In this document: positions 19,113 to 27,465 of the stretch, piece by piece
Layout of the letters: each line of letters opens with the position of its first letter
How positions within the stretch are numbered: position 1 is the first letter of the stretch
Source: Bacteroidota bacterium
GTDB taxonomy: Bacteria > Bacteroidota > Bacteroidia > UKL13-3
Reading direction: 5' to 3'
Length of the DNA: 64,000 bases
Assembly: GCA_040388375.1 (NCBI GenBank)
Contig: JAZKBU010000006.1
Span: 186,001-250,000 of the forward strand
Made by a program: the position numbers and the translations under genes
The notes under the pieces: model-generated
The model's database searches: none
Told to the model about the DNA's origin: nothing
What the model saw: the letters and a program-made list of their open reading frames with translations, nothing else

Positions 19113-21029
19113 ATGCCTATTAAACTGATAAAATATTTTTTCTTTCTTGTTGTAGCTTGCATACCGCTTGTACACTGGGCTCCCATATTGGATACCACTA
19201 TGTTACCCAGACAAATTTGGTTTACCGGATTTACGTTAGTGTGTACCAGCATTTTACTATTTACCAAATCAAAAAGCATTGCATTAACACCCATTCATTG
19301 GGCTTTATTGGTTATTATTATACTGAGTGGCTTTTCCATTACGTATGCTTTTAATGCTGCTGAAGCTATTTATACTTTTAATAAATGGTTGCTGTATGCC
19401 AGCCTGTTTACCTTGCTTTTAATGCTGTTACAAAATGGCTTAATTGACTTAGCCATTATTAGTAAAGCGGTTTTGGTATTGTTGGTAATAGCCTGTGGTT
19501 TTCAAGTATATGAGTTTATACAAAAAGGTAGTTTTAAATTGTTAGAAGGTAAAAAGCTGTATGAAATAAACAGCCTTTTTGGACATAAAAACTTATTCTC
19601 TTCTATTGTTTTCTTATGCTTTCCTTTTCTTATTTATTTAATACTTCAAGCAAAAAAATGGTTACAAATAGTAAGTATTGCAGTGCTTTTAATAGCTTTG
19701 GCTTTATTGGTTTTAATACAAACCAAAGCGGTATTATTGGCTCTTGTGATAGGTATTGGTGTGAGTGGATTTGCTTTGTTTAACCATATTCCAATCAGCA
19801 AAAAAGTAAAGATTGTAAGCGTTTTGGTGTTTATAGCGGCTATTGTTTTTTTAGCCTATATCGGCAGAAACAAACTTACCTTATTGAGCAATAATGATAC
19901 GGTGAAGGAACGCATATTGTTATGGAACAATACTTGGCAAATGATTAAAGAAAACCCTGTTGGGGGGGTAGGTGCAGGTAACTGGCAAATATTTTTTCCT
20001 AAATATGGCTTACAGCATTTTATTCAAACCAACTATTTAATTAGTGATGGTTACACTACTTTCCAAAGACCTCACAATGATTTTTTATGGATTTGGAGTG
20101 AACTGGGCTTATTACCTTTATTGGCTTATATAGGTATATGTATAGTGGGTGTTTTTTATGCCGTCAGCAATGTAAAAAAAGCCGATACTATGAAACAGAA
20201 AATAGTTTCGGCTGGTTTTTTAATGGCCGTAATTGGTTACGTATGTATTGGTTTGGTTGATTTTCCATTGGAAAGAAGTGAACACCAATTTTTCTTTTTT
20301 CTGGTATTGTCTATCATTTGCCATACACATTTAACATATCATAAAAGTAAAACTACTTACAAATCAACAGGGTTATTGCTGCTTATTGTTATAGCGGGTA
20401 TATTTAATATAACGGTATTTACCAAACGAGTTAATGCGGAAACACATGCGCACCAATTGCTTATAGCACACAGCAAAAACAACTGGAGTCTAATGGTTAA
20501 GGAAGCTAAAAAAGCCACTAACTATTTTTACACTATTGATAATTTTTCTATACCTCTTCAATGGTATGCGGGTGTGGCTTACTCAGCATTAAACAGTCCG
20601 GCTGAGACTAAAGTACAATTTGAAAATGCGTATGCTGTTAACCCTTATCAAATACATGTTTTAAACAATATTGCTTCAGCAAATGAAATGGAAGGCAAGC
20701 ATGATTTAGCTATTCAGTACTACAATGAAGCTTTGGCTATTTCGCCTTTTCAGCCTGATGCATTATTGAATAAAAGTGCCGCTTTGTTTAACAAGGGGTT
20801 GGTTGATGAAGCCTTTTTAAACATTCTTAAATTTAAATTTGACAGTACAAACGACCAATTTAAAAACTATTATTTAGCTATTGCCAAAGCGAAGTTTGAA
20901 AAGGATTTAACGAATAAAAAGCCGGATGCAACAAAACTACCTTTTGAGTTGTCTGATATAAAAAATGACACAGTACTACTAAATAAGTTTAATGAATTAA
21001 AAAAAGTTTATCTAGCTTCGTACCACTAA
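19113..21029 (+). CDS. O-antigen ligase-like (Wzy_C) membrane protein with TPR tail
   Basis: 638-aa polytopic protein with roughly a dozen hydrophobic segments in the first ~430 residues. It carries the O-antigen ligase/polymerase signature PHNDFLWIWSELGLL (Pro320-His-Asn-Asp323), the region that defines the Wzy_C/WaaL family, which joins or polymerises undecaprenyl-linked glycans outside the inner membrane. The C-terminal ~200 residues carry TPR-like helices (around NNIASANEMEGKHDLAIQYY), an arrangement also seen in other Wzy_C-TPR proteins. Its substrate is unknown. It is followed after 9 bp by a T9SS cargo gene, so the two may be cotranscribed. It could act in polysaccharide synthesis or glycosylation of exported proteins. 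Confidence 0.85.
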   Translation: MPIKLIKYFFFLVVACIPLVHWAPILDTTMLPRQIWFTGFTLVCTSILLFTKSKSIALTPIHWALLVIIILSGFSITYAFNAAEAIYTFNKWLLYASLFTLLLMLLQNGLIDLAIISKAVLVLLVIACGFQVYEFIQKGSFKLLEGKKLYEINSLFGHKNLFSSIVFLCFPFLIYLILQAKKWLQIVSIAVLLIALALLVLIQTKAVLLALVIGIGVSGFALFNHIPISKKVKIVSVLVFIAAIVFLAYIGRNKLTLLSNNDTVKERILLWNNTWQMIKENPVGGVGAGNWQIFFPKYGLQHFIQTNYLISDGYTTFQRPHNDFLWIWSELGLLPLLAYIGICIVGVFYAVSNVKKADTMKQKIVSAGFLMAVIGYVCIGLVDFPLERSEHQFFFFLVLSIICHTHLTYHKSKTTYKSTGLLLLIVIAGIFNITVFTKRVNAETHAHQLLIAHSKNNWSLMVKEAKKATNYFYTIDNFSIPLQWYAGVAYSALNSPAETKVQFENAYAVNPYQIHVLNNIASANEMEGKHDLAIQYYNEALAISPFQPDALLNKSAALFNKGLVDEAFLNILKFKFDSTNDQFKNYYLAIAKAKFEKDLTNKKPDATKLPFELSDIKNDTVLLNKFNELKKVYLASYH

Positions 21030-21038
21030 AACTAAAAT

Positions 21039-22259
21039 ATGAAAATAAAATTTACCCTCACTTACTTATTGTTGTTTTTAGGACTTGGCGTATTTGCCCA
21101 AACCTTTACAATAAACCCAACCAATGCCAACAAAGGACAAAGCTTACCTGTTACCATAACAGGGGTTGGTACTAATTTCGCCAGTGGAACAAACACCATT
21201 ACCTTTGTAAGACAAGGTTCTGCTACCACTGCTATTACTGTTTCTAACCTTACTGTTATTAATAACAACTTAATGGCCGGTATGCTTAGCGTTGGCTCTA
21301 ATGCCATTGCAGCAGCTTACAGAGTAAGTATTGCAAGCACAGTAAACCCTACTATTAATTTAGCCAATGGCTTTACCGTTAACAGCGCTTCATCAACAGC
21401 AAGTTTAACGGCTATAGCTCCAAATACAGGAGCACAAGGACAAAGCTTAGCAGTTTCTATTACGGGTACCAATACACATTTTAACAGTGCCAGCAATACA
21501 GTGAAATTTTTCTCGCAGGGAACAGAATCGTTTGATATTTATGAACTGTACAACACTCCGTTTGGCAGTGGTATATTGTCTTCCAATTTATTAATAAGTC
21601 CAAATGCACCTACCGGGGTTTATTCTGTTGGTGTTGAGAACAGTGTAGATGGTTTATTAATGTTAAACAACTCGTTTACCATTACGGCCAACAACAAATC
21701 GCTTACTACTGTTACGCCTAACCATGCCGAACAAGGAACTCTAGGGGAACTTTCTGTTACCATTACCGGTTTAAACACGCAGTTTAATACAGGTAGCCCT
21801 ACTTTTTATTTTATACGCCAGGGTAGTCCAACGGCTAATATAGAAGTGGCGAGTGTAACAGCTACCTCGGCCACATCGGTTAATCTTAAATTGCGTATTC
21901 ACTATAATGCACCTATTGGCTTGTACGATATTGGCTACTTTAATATTGATGACGGTGCTGTTTTAAAATCGGATGCATTTACGATAGACCCTAGTACCGG
22001 CATTAAAGAAATAGATTTAAAAGCTACAAAAATTTATCCGAACCCTGCCAGCAAACAGGTAACTATTGAAAGCAAGCAAAATATTGAAACCATTACGCTG
22101 TTTGACGTTACGGGTAAAGAAATGGGCCATAAAACCCCAGAAAGGGAAACACAAACGTATGAGTTAAACTTAACGGATTTGGCTATACCAAAAGGCATTT
22201 ACTTTATAAAAGTAGTAAGCCACGATGGATCAGTTACCAAGAAAATCATTATAGAATAA
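21039..22259 (+). CDS. T9SS type A sorting domain protein with three IPT-like repeats
   Basis: 406-aa secreted protein. It has an N-terminal signal peptide (about residues 1-20, ending VFAQ). Three diverged repeats of about 105 residues follow, each starting with a xPxxAxxGQ...VTITGxxTxF...VxFxxQG pattern, which resembles IPT/TIG-type beta-sandwich domains. The last ~80 residues form a T9SS type A sorting domain: KIYPNPASKQVTIES, the ITLFDVTGKE strand and the terminal GIYFIKVVSHDGSVTKKIIIE-type tail. Export through the outer membrane and attachment to the surface or release are expected. Function unknown. A strong terminator follows. Confidence 0.85.
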   Translation: MKIKFTLTYLLLFLGLGVFAQTFTINPTNANKGQSLPVTITGVGTNFASGTNTITFVRQGSATTAITVSNLTVINNNLMAGMLSVGSNAIAAAYRVSIASTVNPTINLANGFTVNSASSTASLTAIAPNTGAQGQSLAVSITGTNTHFNSASNTVKFFSQGTESFDIYELYNTPFGSGILSSNLLISPNAPTGVYSVGVENSVDGLLMLNNSFTITANNKSLTTVTPNHAEQGTLGELSVTITGLNTQFNTGSPTFYFIRQGSPTANIEVASVTATSATSVNLKLRIHYNAPIGLYDIGYFNIDDGAVLKSDAFTIDPSTGIKEIDLKATKIYPNPASKQVTIESKQNIETITLFDVTGKEMGHKTPERETQTYELNLTDLAIPKGIYFIKVVSHDGSVTKKIIIE

Positions 22260-22284
22260 GTATAGCTTGTACACATAAAAACTA

Positions 22285-22318
22285 AAAAAAGCCCCTGACT
22301 AAAATTAGGGGCTTTTTT
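22285..22318 (+). terminator. Rho-independent terminator
   Basis: Stem AAAAAAGCCCCT paired with AGGGGCTTTTTT around a loop of about 10 bases, ending in a T-run. It lies 26 bp after the stop of the T9SS protein gene and separates that unit from gldA. Confidence 0.9.
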
Positions 22319-22374
22319 ATTGCGTTTGAAACCAACCTTTTTCTTACTTTCGCTGACCTTTGCAATACACTCAC

Positions 22375-23274
22375 ATGACAATTAAAGTAGAAAGTTTAAC
22401 AAAAATATATGGCAGCCAAAAAGCTTTAGATAGCATTAGTTTTGAAGCACATAAAGGCGAAATATTAGGCTTTTTAGGACCAAACGGTGCAGGGAAATCA
22501 ACCACGATGAAAATACTGACGGGTTATATTCCAGGCACTAGCGGCAAAGCATTTATAAACGGAAACGAAATAAATGAAAACAGTATTGCTATTAGAAAAG
22601 AGGTAGGTTATTTACCTGAGCTGAATCCGCTTTATACGGATATGTATGTAAAGGAGTATTTGGTTTTTATAGCCAATACTTATGGTTTAAAGCAAAGTGC
22701 AAACGAAGCTGCGGAAAGCATGATAACTAAAACAGGACTAACTGCTGAACGCAACAAAAAAATAGGCCAGTTAAGTAAAGGATACAAACAAAGAGTGGGC
22801 TTAGCAGCCGCTATGATTCACAACCCAAGTGTACTTATTTTAGACGAACCTACCAGTGGATTAGACCCAAACCAGGTAACTGAAATAAGGCATTTAATTA
22901 AGGAAATAAGCAAAGACAAAACAGTTATACTTTCTAGCCATATTATGCAGGAGGTGGAAGCCATGTGTAACCGAGTGGTAATTATTAATAAAGGTAAAAT
23001 TGTAGCGGACAATACGATTGAAAAGCTACAACAAGCATTAAGCAAGGAGTTTATTATAGATGTAGAGTTTAAAAACAATCCTAGCCCAAGTGAGTTGCAA
23101 GCTATTGACAAAGCATTTAAAATAAGTACTACTAAAAACGGATTTACCATCAGGGCAGCTTACGATGCAAGGGAAAAAATTGCGCAGCAGGCGGCTCAAA
23201 ACAATTGGTTGGTTTTATCTATGCATTTAGAAGAAAGTTCGTTGGAAGAGGTGTTTCAAAGTTTAACCAAATAA
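22375..23274 (+). CDS. gldA: Gliding-associated ABC transporter ATP-binding protein GldA
   Basis: 299-aa ABC ATPase from the ATG at 22375 (a TTG five codons upstream is also in frame, but homology begins at MTIKVESLTKIYG). Walker A is GPNGAGKST at residues 35-43, the signature LSKGYKQR at 133-140 and Walker B LILDEPTSGLDP at 154-165. The family exports or assembles surface components linked to Bacteroidota gliding. The specific GldA call rests on the following gldF and gldG homologues. The permease gene starts 72 bp downstream. Confidence 0.9.
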   Translation: MTIKVESLTKIYGSQKALDSISFEAHKGEILGFLGPNGAGKSTTMKILTGYIPGTSGKAFINGNEINENSIAIRKEVGYLPELNPLYTDMYVKEYLVFIANTYGLKQSANEAAESMITKTGLTAERNKKIGQLSKGYKQRVGLAAAMIHNPSVLILDEPTSGLDPNQVTEIRHLIKEISKDKTVILSSHIMQEVEAMCNRVVIINKGKIVADNTIEKLQQALSKEFIIDVEFKNNPSPSELQAIDKAFKISTTKNGFTIRAAYDAREKIAQQAAQNNWLVLSMHLEESSLEEVFQSLTK

Positions 23275-23346
23275 CATAAAATTCGTTTTTGCATTATTAA
23301 CTCATCCACACTATAACAAAACAGTTTAAATCTATAACTATTCAAA

Positions 23347-24075
23347 ATGCTCTCTATACTAAAAAAAGAAATACGCAGTTTCCTTAGCTCATTAATTGCT
23401 TATGTGGTAATTATTGTGTTTTTAATAGCCACAGGATTATTTATGTGGGTGCTGCCCGATAACAATGTGTTTGATTTGGCTTATGCCAACTTGGATACTT
23501 TATTCAGTATGGCTCCTTGGTTATTTATTTTCTTAATATCGGCTATTACCATGCGTAGTTTTAGCGAGGAGAAAAAGAATGGAACCATTGAGCTGTTAAC
23601 TACCAAACCCATTAGCGATTTACAAATTATACTGGCTAAATATTTTGCCGGTGTTATACTGGTATTGTTCTCGCTTATTCCAAGTTTACTGTATTTTTAT
23701 ACGGTTTACCAATTAGGTGCGCCTGCGGGTAATATTGATATTGGCGCTACCTGGGGCTCATACATTGGTTTGTTTTTTTTAGCCAGTTGTTTTGTAAGCA
23801 TTGGCTTGTTTGCTTCGGTAGTTACCGATAACCAGATTGTATCGTTTATACTGAGTATGTTTTTATGTTATTTGTTTTATAACATGTTTGACTTACTGGC
23901 CGACTTTAAACTGTTAGGCTCGTGGGATAGTTTAATAGCCGGTTTAGGTATTAACGCCCATTACGAAAGTATAAGCCGTGGTGTTATTGACAGCCGCGAT
24001 ATACTTTACTTTATCAGCTTTATAATTTTATTTATTTATGCTACTAAAACCGTTTTTAGTTCGCGCAAATTTTAA
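23347..24075 (+). CDS. gldF: Gliding-associated ABC transporter permease GldF
   Basis: 242-aa inner-membrane protein with about six transmembrane segments. It contains the ABC-2 permease motif MRSFSEEKKNGTIELLTTKPI near residues 67-87, which is highly conserved in GldF and related ABC-2 permeases. It lies between gldA and gldG (19 bp downstream), consistent with a GldAFG transporter. In Flavobacterium johnsoniae GldAFG is associated with gliding; in non-gliding relatives its substrate is unknown. Confidence 0.92.
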   Translation: MLSILKKEIRSFLSSLIAYVVIIVFLIATGLFMWVLPDNNVFDLAYANLDTLFSMAPWLFIFLISAITMRSFSEEKKNGTIELLTTKPISDLQIILAKYFAGVILVLFSLIPSLLYFYTVYQLGAPAGNIDIGATWGSYIGLFFLASCFVSIGLFASVVTDNQIVSFILSMFLCYLFYNMFDLLADFKLLGSWDSLIAGLGINAHYESISRGVIDSRDILYFISFIILFIYATKTVFSSRKF

Positions 24076-24094
24076 TTCTTTTTGAAAAATACTT

Positions 24095-25786
24095 ATGTTT
24101 AAAATAAATAAAAGGAAACAATCCTATATTCAATTACTGATAGTTATAGCTATAGCCATTTTAGTAAATGCTATTTTGAGTAACTACTTTTTCAGGATTG
24201 ACTTAACCAAGGAAAAAAGATTTACACTAGCTCCTGCCAGTAAAAAACTAGCTGCCAAAGTAAATGAAAGTATGCTGGTAAAAGTATATTTAGAGGGCGA
24301 GTTTCCGGCAGGTTTTAAAAGACTGAAGCAGGCTACCAAAGAAATGTTGGATGAGTTTAAAGTTTATTCAAACAACAATATTCAGTACGAATTTATTGAC
24401 CCCTTTAAAGGTGTTACGGAAAAACAAAGCAACGATATATTAGAGGAGTTAAGTGAAATTGGTATACAGGCTACCAGCATACAAGTAAAAAAGGATGATG
24501 AGTTTAGCCAGAAAATAATTGTACCGGGAGCGGTATTGTATTACAAGGACAAGAAGTTTCCTATTAACTTATTAAAAGGTCAGTTTGGGCAAGCACCGGA
24601 GGCCGTTTTAAATACATCTATAGAGCAATTGGAATACGAAATAGCCAATGCCTTACGCAAAGTAACACAGGTAGCAGTAAAACAAATTGCTTTTATAAAA
24701 GGACATGGTGAACTGGATAAATGGAACATTATAGATGGCAAAGCAGAGCTTAAACAATTTTATGAAATAGATGATTTGGATTTAACCATAGTACCTCCGC
24801 AAAAACTAAACGAGTATGCAGGTATTATTATTCCAAAACCTACTTTGCCTTTTAGCGATTTTGATAAATTTAAACTGGACCAATATGTAATGCATGGTGG
24901 TAAAATTATTTGGCTGGTTGAATCGCAGTTGGCCGATATGGATAGCTTGCATAACTCGCCACAATATTTATCTATAAGCTATAACCAAGGTTTAGAAGAT
25001 TTATTGTTTAAGTACGGTGTGCGCATAAACAACAATATTATACAGGACATACAGTGCAATACCATACCTGTATTATCGGGTATGCGCAATGGCACACCGG
25101 AACAAAAGTTATTACCTTGGATGTTTTACCCCGTAGTTCCACCTACCAGCAATCATCCGATTGTACGTGGGGTTGACCCGATATGGTTTCAGTTTGCAGG
25201 CAGTATAGATACTGTGCCAAGTAAAAATATTAAGAAAACGGTATTGTTGGCTTCATCGCAATACTCCAGAGCTGTACCCGCACCTGTTAGAGTTGATATT
25301 CAAATAGCTCGCCTTAAACCGGAACCCGAATTGTTTAGAACAGGTGGCAATAAAATAATGGCCGTATTACTGGAAGGTGAATTTAAATCGAATTGGGCAC
25401 ATAGATACGATGCTACCAAAACACCGGAGCTTGATTTTAAAGATAAAATTGACAACAACAAAATGATTGTTATTTCTGATGGCGATGTTTTCCGCAACCA
25501 GTACAGCATAAGCAAAGGGCAGGTATTTCCGTTGGGTTATGACCGATATGCCAACCAACAATTTGGCAACAAACGTTTCTTGTTAAACTGCGTTGATTAC
25601 TTATGTGACGACAGTGGCATTATAGAAGTAAGAAGCAAAGAAGTAACACTACGCTTATTAGATAAGGCTAAGATTAAGAAAGAGAAACTGTTTTGGCAGT
25701 TGTTTAATATTGCTTTGCCTATTACTTTAATATTACTTTTTGCTGTTGGCAACCAGTTTTACCGCAAAAGAAAATACACCGTTTAA
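24095..25786 (+). CDS. gldG: Gliding-associated ABC transporter component GldG
   Basis: 563-aa protein with an N-terminal transmembrane helix (about 11-31), a large extracytoplasmic domain of the ABC-transporter auxiliary type and a C-terminal transmembrane helix (about 535-553) followed by a short basic tail. Recognisable family stretches are FFRIDLTKEKRFTLAPASK near the start, EYEIANALRKVT, and ISDGDVFRNQ with GNKRFLLNCVDYL near the end. The extracytoplasmic domain is usually described as a putative substrate-binding component. The DUF4340 gene follows after 18 bp. Confidence 0.92.
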   Translation: MFKINKRKQSYIQLLIVIAIAILVNAILSNYFFRIDLTKEKRFTLAPASKKLAAKVNESMLVKVYLEGEFPAGFKRLKQATKEMLDEFKVYSNNNIQYEFIDPFKGVTEKQSNDILEELSEIGIQATSIQVKKDDEFSQKIIVPGAVLYYKDKKFPINLLKGQFGQAPEAVLNTSIEQLEYEIANALRKVTQVAVKQIAFIKGHGELDKWNIIDGKAELKQFYEIDDLDLTIVPPQKLNEYAGIIIPKPTLPFSDFDKFKLDQYVMHGGKIIWLVESQLADMDSLHNSPQYLSISYNQGLEDLLFKYGVRINNNIIQDIQCNTIPVLSGMRNGTPEQKLLPWMFYPVVPPTSNHPIVRGVDPIWFQFAGSIDTVPSKNIKKTVLLASSQYSRAVPAPVRVDIQIARLKPEPELFRTGGNKIMAVLLEGEFKSNWAHRYDATKTPELDFKDKIDNNKMIVISDGDVFRNQYSISKGQVFPLGYDRYANQQFGNKRFLLNCVDYLCDDSGIIEVRSKEVTLRLLDKAKIKKEKLFWQLFNIALPITLILLFAVGNQFYRKRKYTV

Positions 25787-25804
25787 TAAAAAACCGTACA
25801 AAAC

Positions 25805-26809
25805 ATGAATAAAAAAATATTGATATCAATACTCGTATTAGTGGCTGTTGGCATTGTTTATTATGTAGTAAATAAAAAGCCCTGGGGCATTAACTATAAA
25901 GACATAGCTGACTTTGCTATTGAAGACACCAGCAGTATTGATAAAATTTTTATAGTTGACAGAGAAGGGAACAACGTAACATTAACAAAAAAAGAAAATG
26001 GTTATTGGTTGGTGAATAATAACAAACGTGCAGACAACAGTAAAATGGAGTTATTGCTATTTACCATGAAAACCATGAAAGTATTGCGCCCGGTGTCGGA
26101 AAATGAACACAATACGGCTATAGGTAACTTAGCTACTGAAGGTATAAAAGCAGAGTTTTATTCAAAAAACAATGCGGTAAAAACATTATATATAGGCAGT
26201 TCAACACCTGAGCAAAACGGAACTTATATGCTTATAGAAGGTTCAAGCAAAGCTTATGCTACCCACATACCCGGCTTTTTTGGTTTTTTAACTACCCGCT
26301 TTATAAGCGATAGTTTGGTATGGAGAGACAGAACGGTATTTAACTATACACCTGAGCAAATAAAAAAAATAGAAATAAACTATGGCAACGGCAATGGTTT
26401 TATTATTGACAATACACAAAGCAATGCGCCACAGGTTTTGAACTTAAACAATACACTAAAAGCCATTACCGATATACAATTTGTAAAGTATTACGTAGGC
26501 TCGTTTAAGCAACTTAATTTTGATGGTTATGATGAGAACCAAAATGCACATGTAATGGATAGCTTGCATAACGCACAAGCATTTTGCACTATAAAGGTAA
26601 CGGATAACAACAATCAGCTTAACAGCTTAACACTATACGCCAAACCCATTGACAAGCATACCAAACAGTTATACGATACCGTAACCAATAAAGCTTTTAC
26701 AAGCGATCAGGAACGTTATTGGGCATTTATGAATAGCGATAAAAGCTTAATGCTGGTGCAACAGTTTAACTTTGGACGTGTGTTAAAACAGCTAAACGAT
26801 TTTAAATAA
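25805..26809 (+). CDS. DUF4340-type membrane-anchored protein
   Basis: 334-aa protein with an N-terminal membrane anchor (about residues 4-22) and a soluble extracytoplasmic domain whose start (SSIDKIFIVDREGNNVTLTKKENGYWLVN) is typical of DUF4340. DUF4340 proteins are frequently encoded next to ABC-2/GldG-type transporters, which fits the 18-bp spacing to gldG. The function is unknown; it may be an accessory subunit of the Gld transporter. The gene ends 4 bp before the stop of a convergent gene. Confidence 0.8.
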   Translation: MNKKILISILVLVAVGIVYYVVNKKPWGINYKDIADFAIEDTSSIDKIFIVDREGNNVTLTKKENGYWLVNNNKRADNSKMELLLFTMKTMKVLRPVSENEHNTAIGNLATEGIKAEFYSKNNAVKTLYIGSSTPEQNGTYMLIEGSSKAYATHIPGFFGFLTTRFISDSLVWRDRTVFNYTPEQIKKIEINYGNGNGFIIDNTQSNAPQVLNLNNTLKAITDIQFVKYYVGSFKQLNFDGYDENQNAHVMDSLHNAQAFCTIKVTDNNNQLNSLTLYAKPIDKHTKQLYDTVTNKAFTSDQERYWAFMNSDKSLMLVQQFNFGRVLKQLNDFK

Positions 26810-26813
26810 TTAG

Positions 26814-27461
26814 CTATAAATTTTTGAGCTTATTTAGATTAAAAAAGAGGCTTAAAGCAAAGGTGTTGTTAATGCCACCATTGTTTTGTGATACGTTTAA
26901 TAACCCTTGCTCATAACGAATTTGCACTCCTATTTCATTTTTGTAAACAACACCAAAACTTCCCGTTAAACCAAAATCGTAGGTATTATAGTTTTTGGCC
27001 TGCTCATGATTTAAATAGCTATGTTGTGGATTTACCCATGCTGAAAACAGCAACGCATTATACACGCCAATACCTAAAGCCATGTTTACATTTTTATGAA
27101 CAGGTATGTACTTTTTAATTACAATGGGTAATTGAATATAATGTAAATATATATTTTCAGTATAGGAGCCTACTTTATCGTTTACACTATTGGTATAAAT
27201 AACTTCTCTTGCAGAGCCTTTTCTAATATACTGTAAACCAATGTCCGTATGCCAGCCTTTTTGCCAATGGGTTAATACATTTGCTCCTACTTCCATACCC
27301 ACAATTGGCTGAGTAAACAAACTATTATTAAGTAGCGTATTCTGATTAATGCCAACCGTAACAAACAGTTTAGAATTGTTTGTTAAGCTATCCATTTTAG
27401 CCGCCTTGGCTTCTATGATTAACAAAGTAAAAAGGACTATATATAAAACTCTTTTCATCAT
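26814..27461 (-). CDS. Outer-membrane beta-barrel (PorT-like) protein
   Basis: 215-aa protein with a signal peptide (about residues 1-20, ending EAKA). Alternating hydrophobic/aromatic beta-strands include VGMEVGANVLTHW, WHTDIGLQYIRKG, YIQLPIVIKKYIP and the closing ALSLFFNLNKL. The pattern matches small eight-stranded Bacteroidota outer-membrane proteins of the PorT/OMP_b-brl_2 type. It is the last gene of a five-gene minus-strand set and starts 4 bp after the preceding stop. Specific function unknown. Confidence 0.7.
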   Translation of the reverse strand: MMKRVLYIVLFTLLIIEAKAAKMDSLTNNSKLFVTVGINQNTLLNNSLFTQPIVGMEVGANVLTHWQKGWHTDIGLQYIRKGSAREVIYTNSVNDKVGSYTENIYLHYIQLPIVIKKYIPVHKNVNMALGIGVYNALLFSAWVNPQHSYLNHEQAKNYNTYDFGLTGSFGVVYKNEIGVQIRYEQGLLNVSQNNGGINNTFALSLFFNLNKLKNL

Positions 27462-27465
27462 TATT

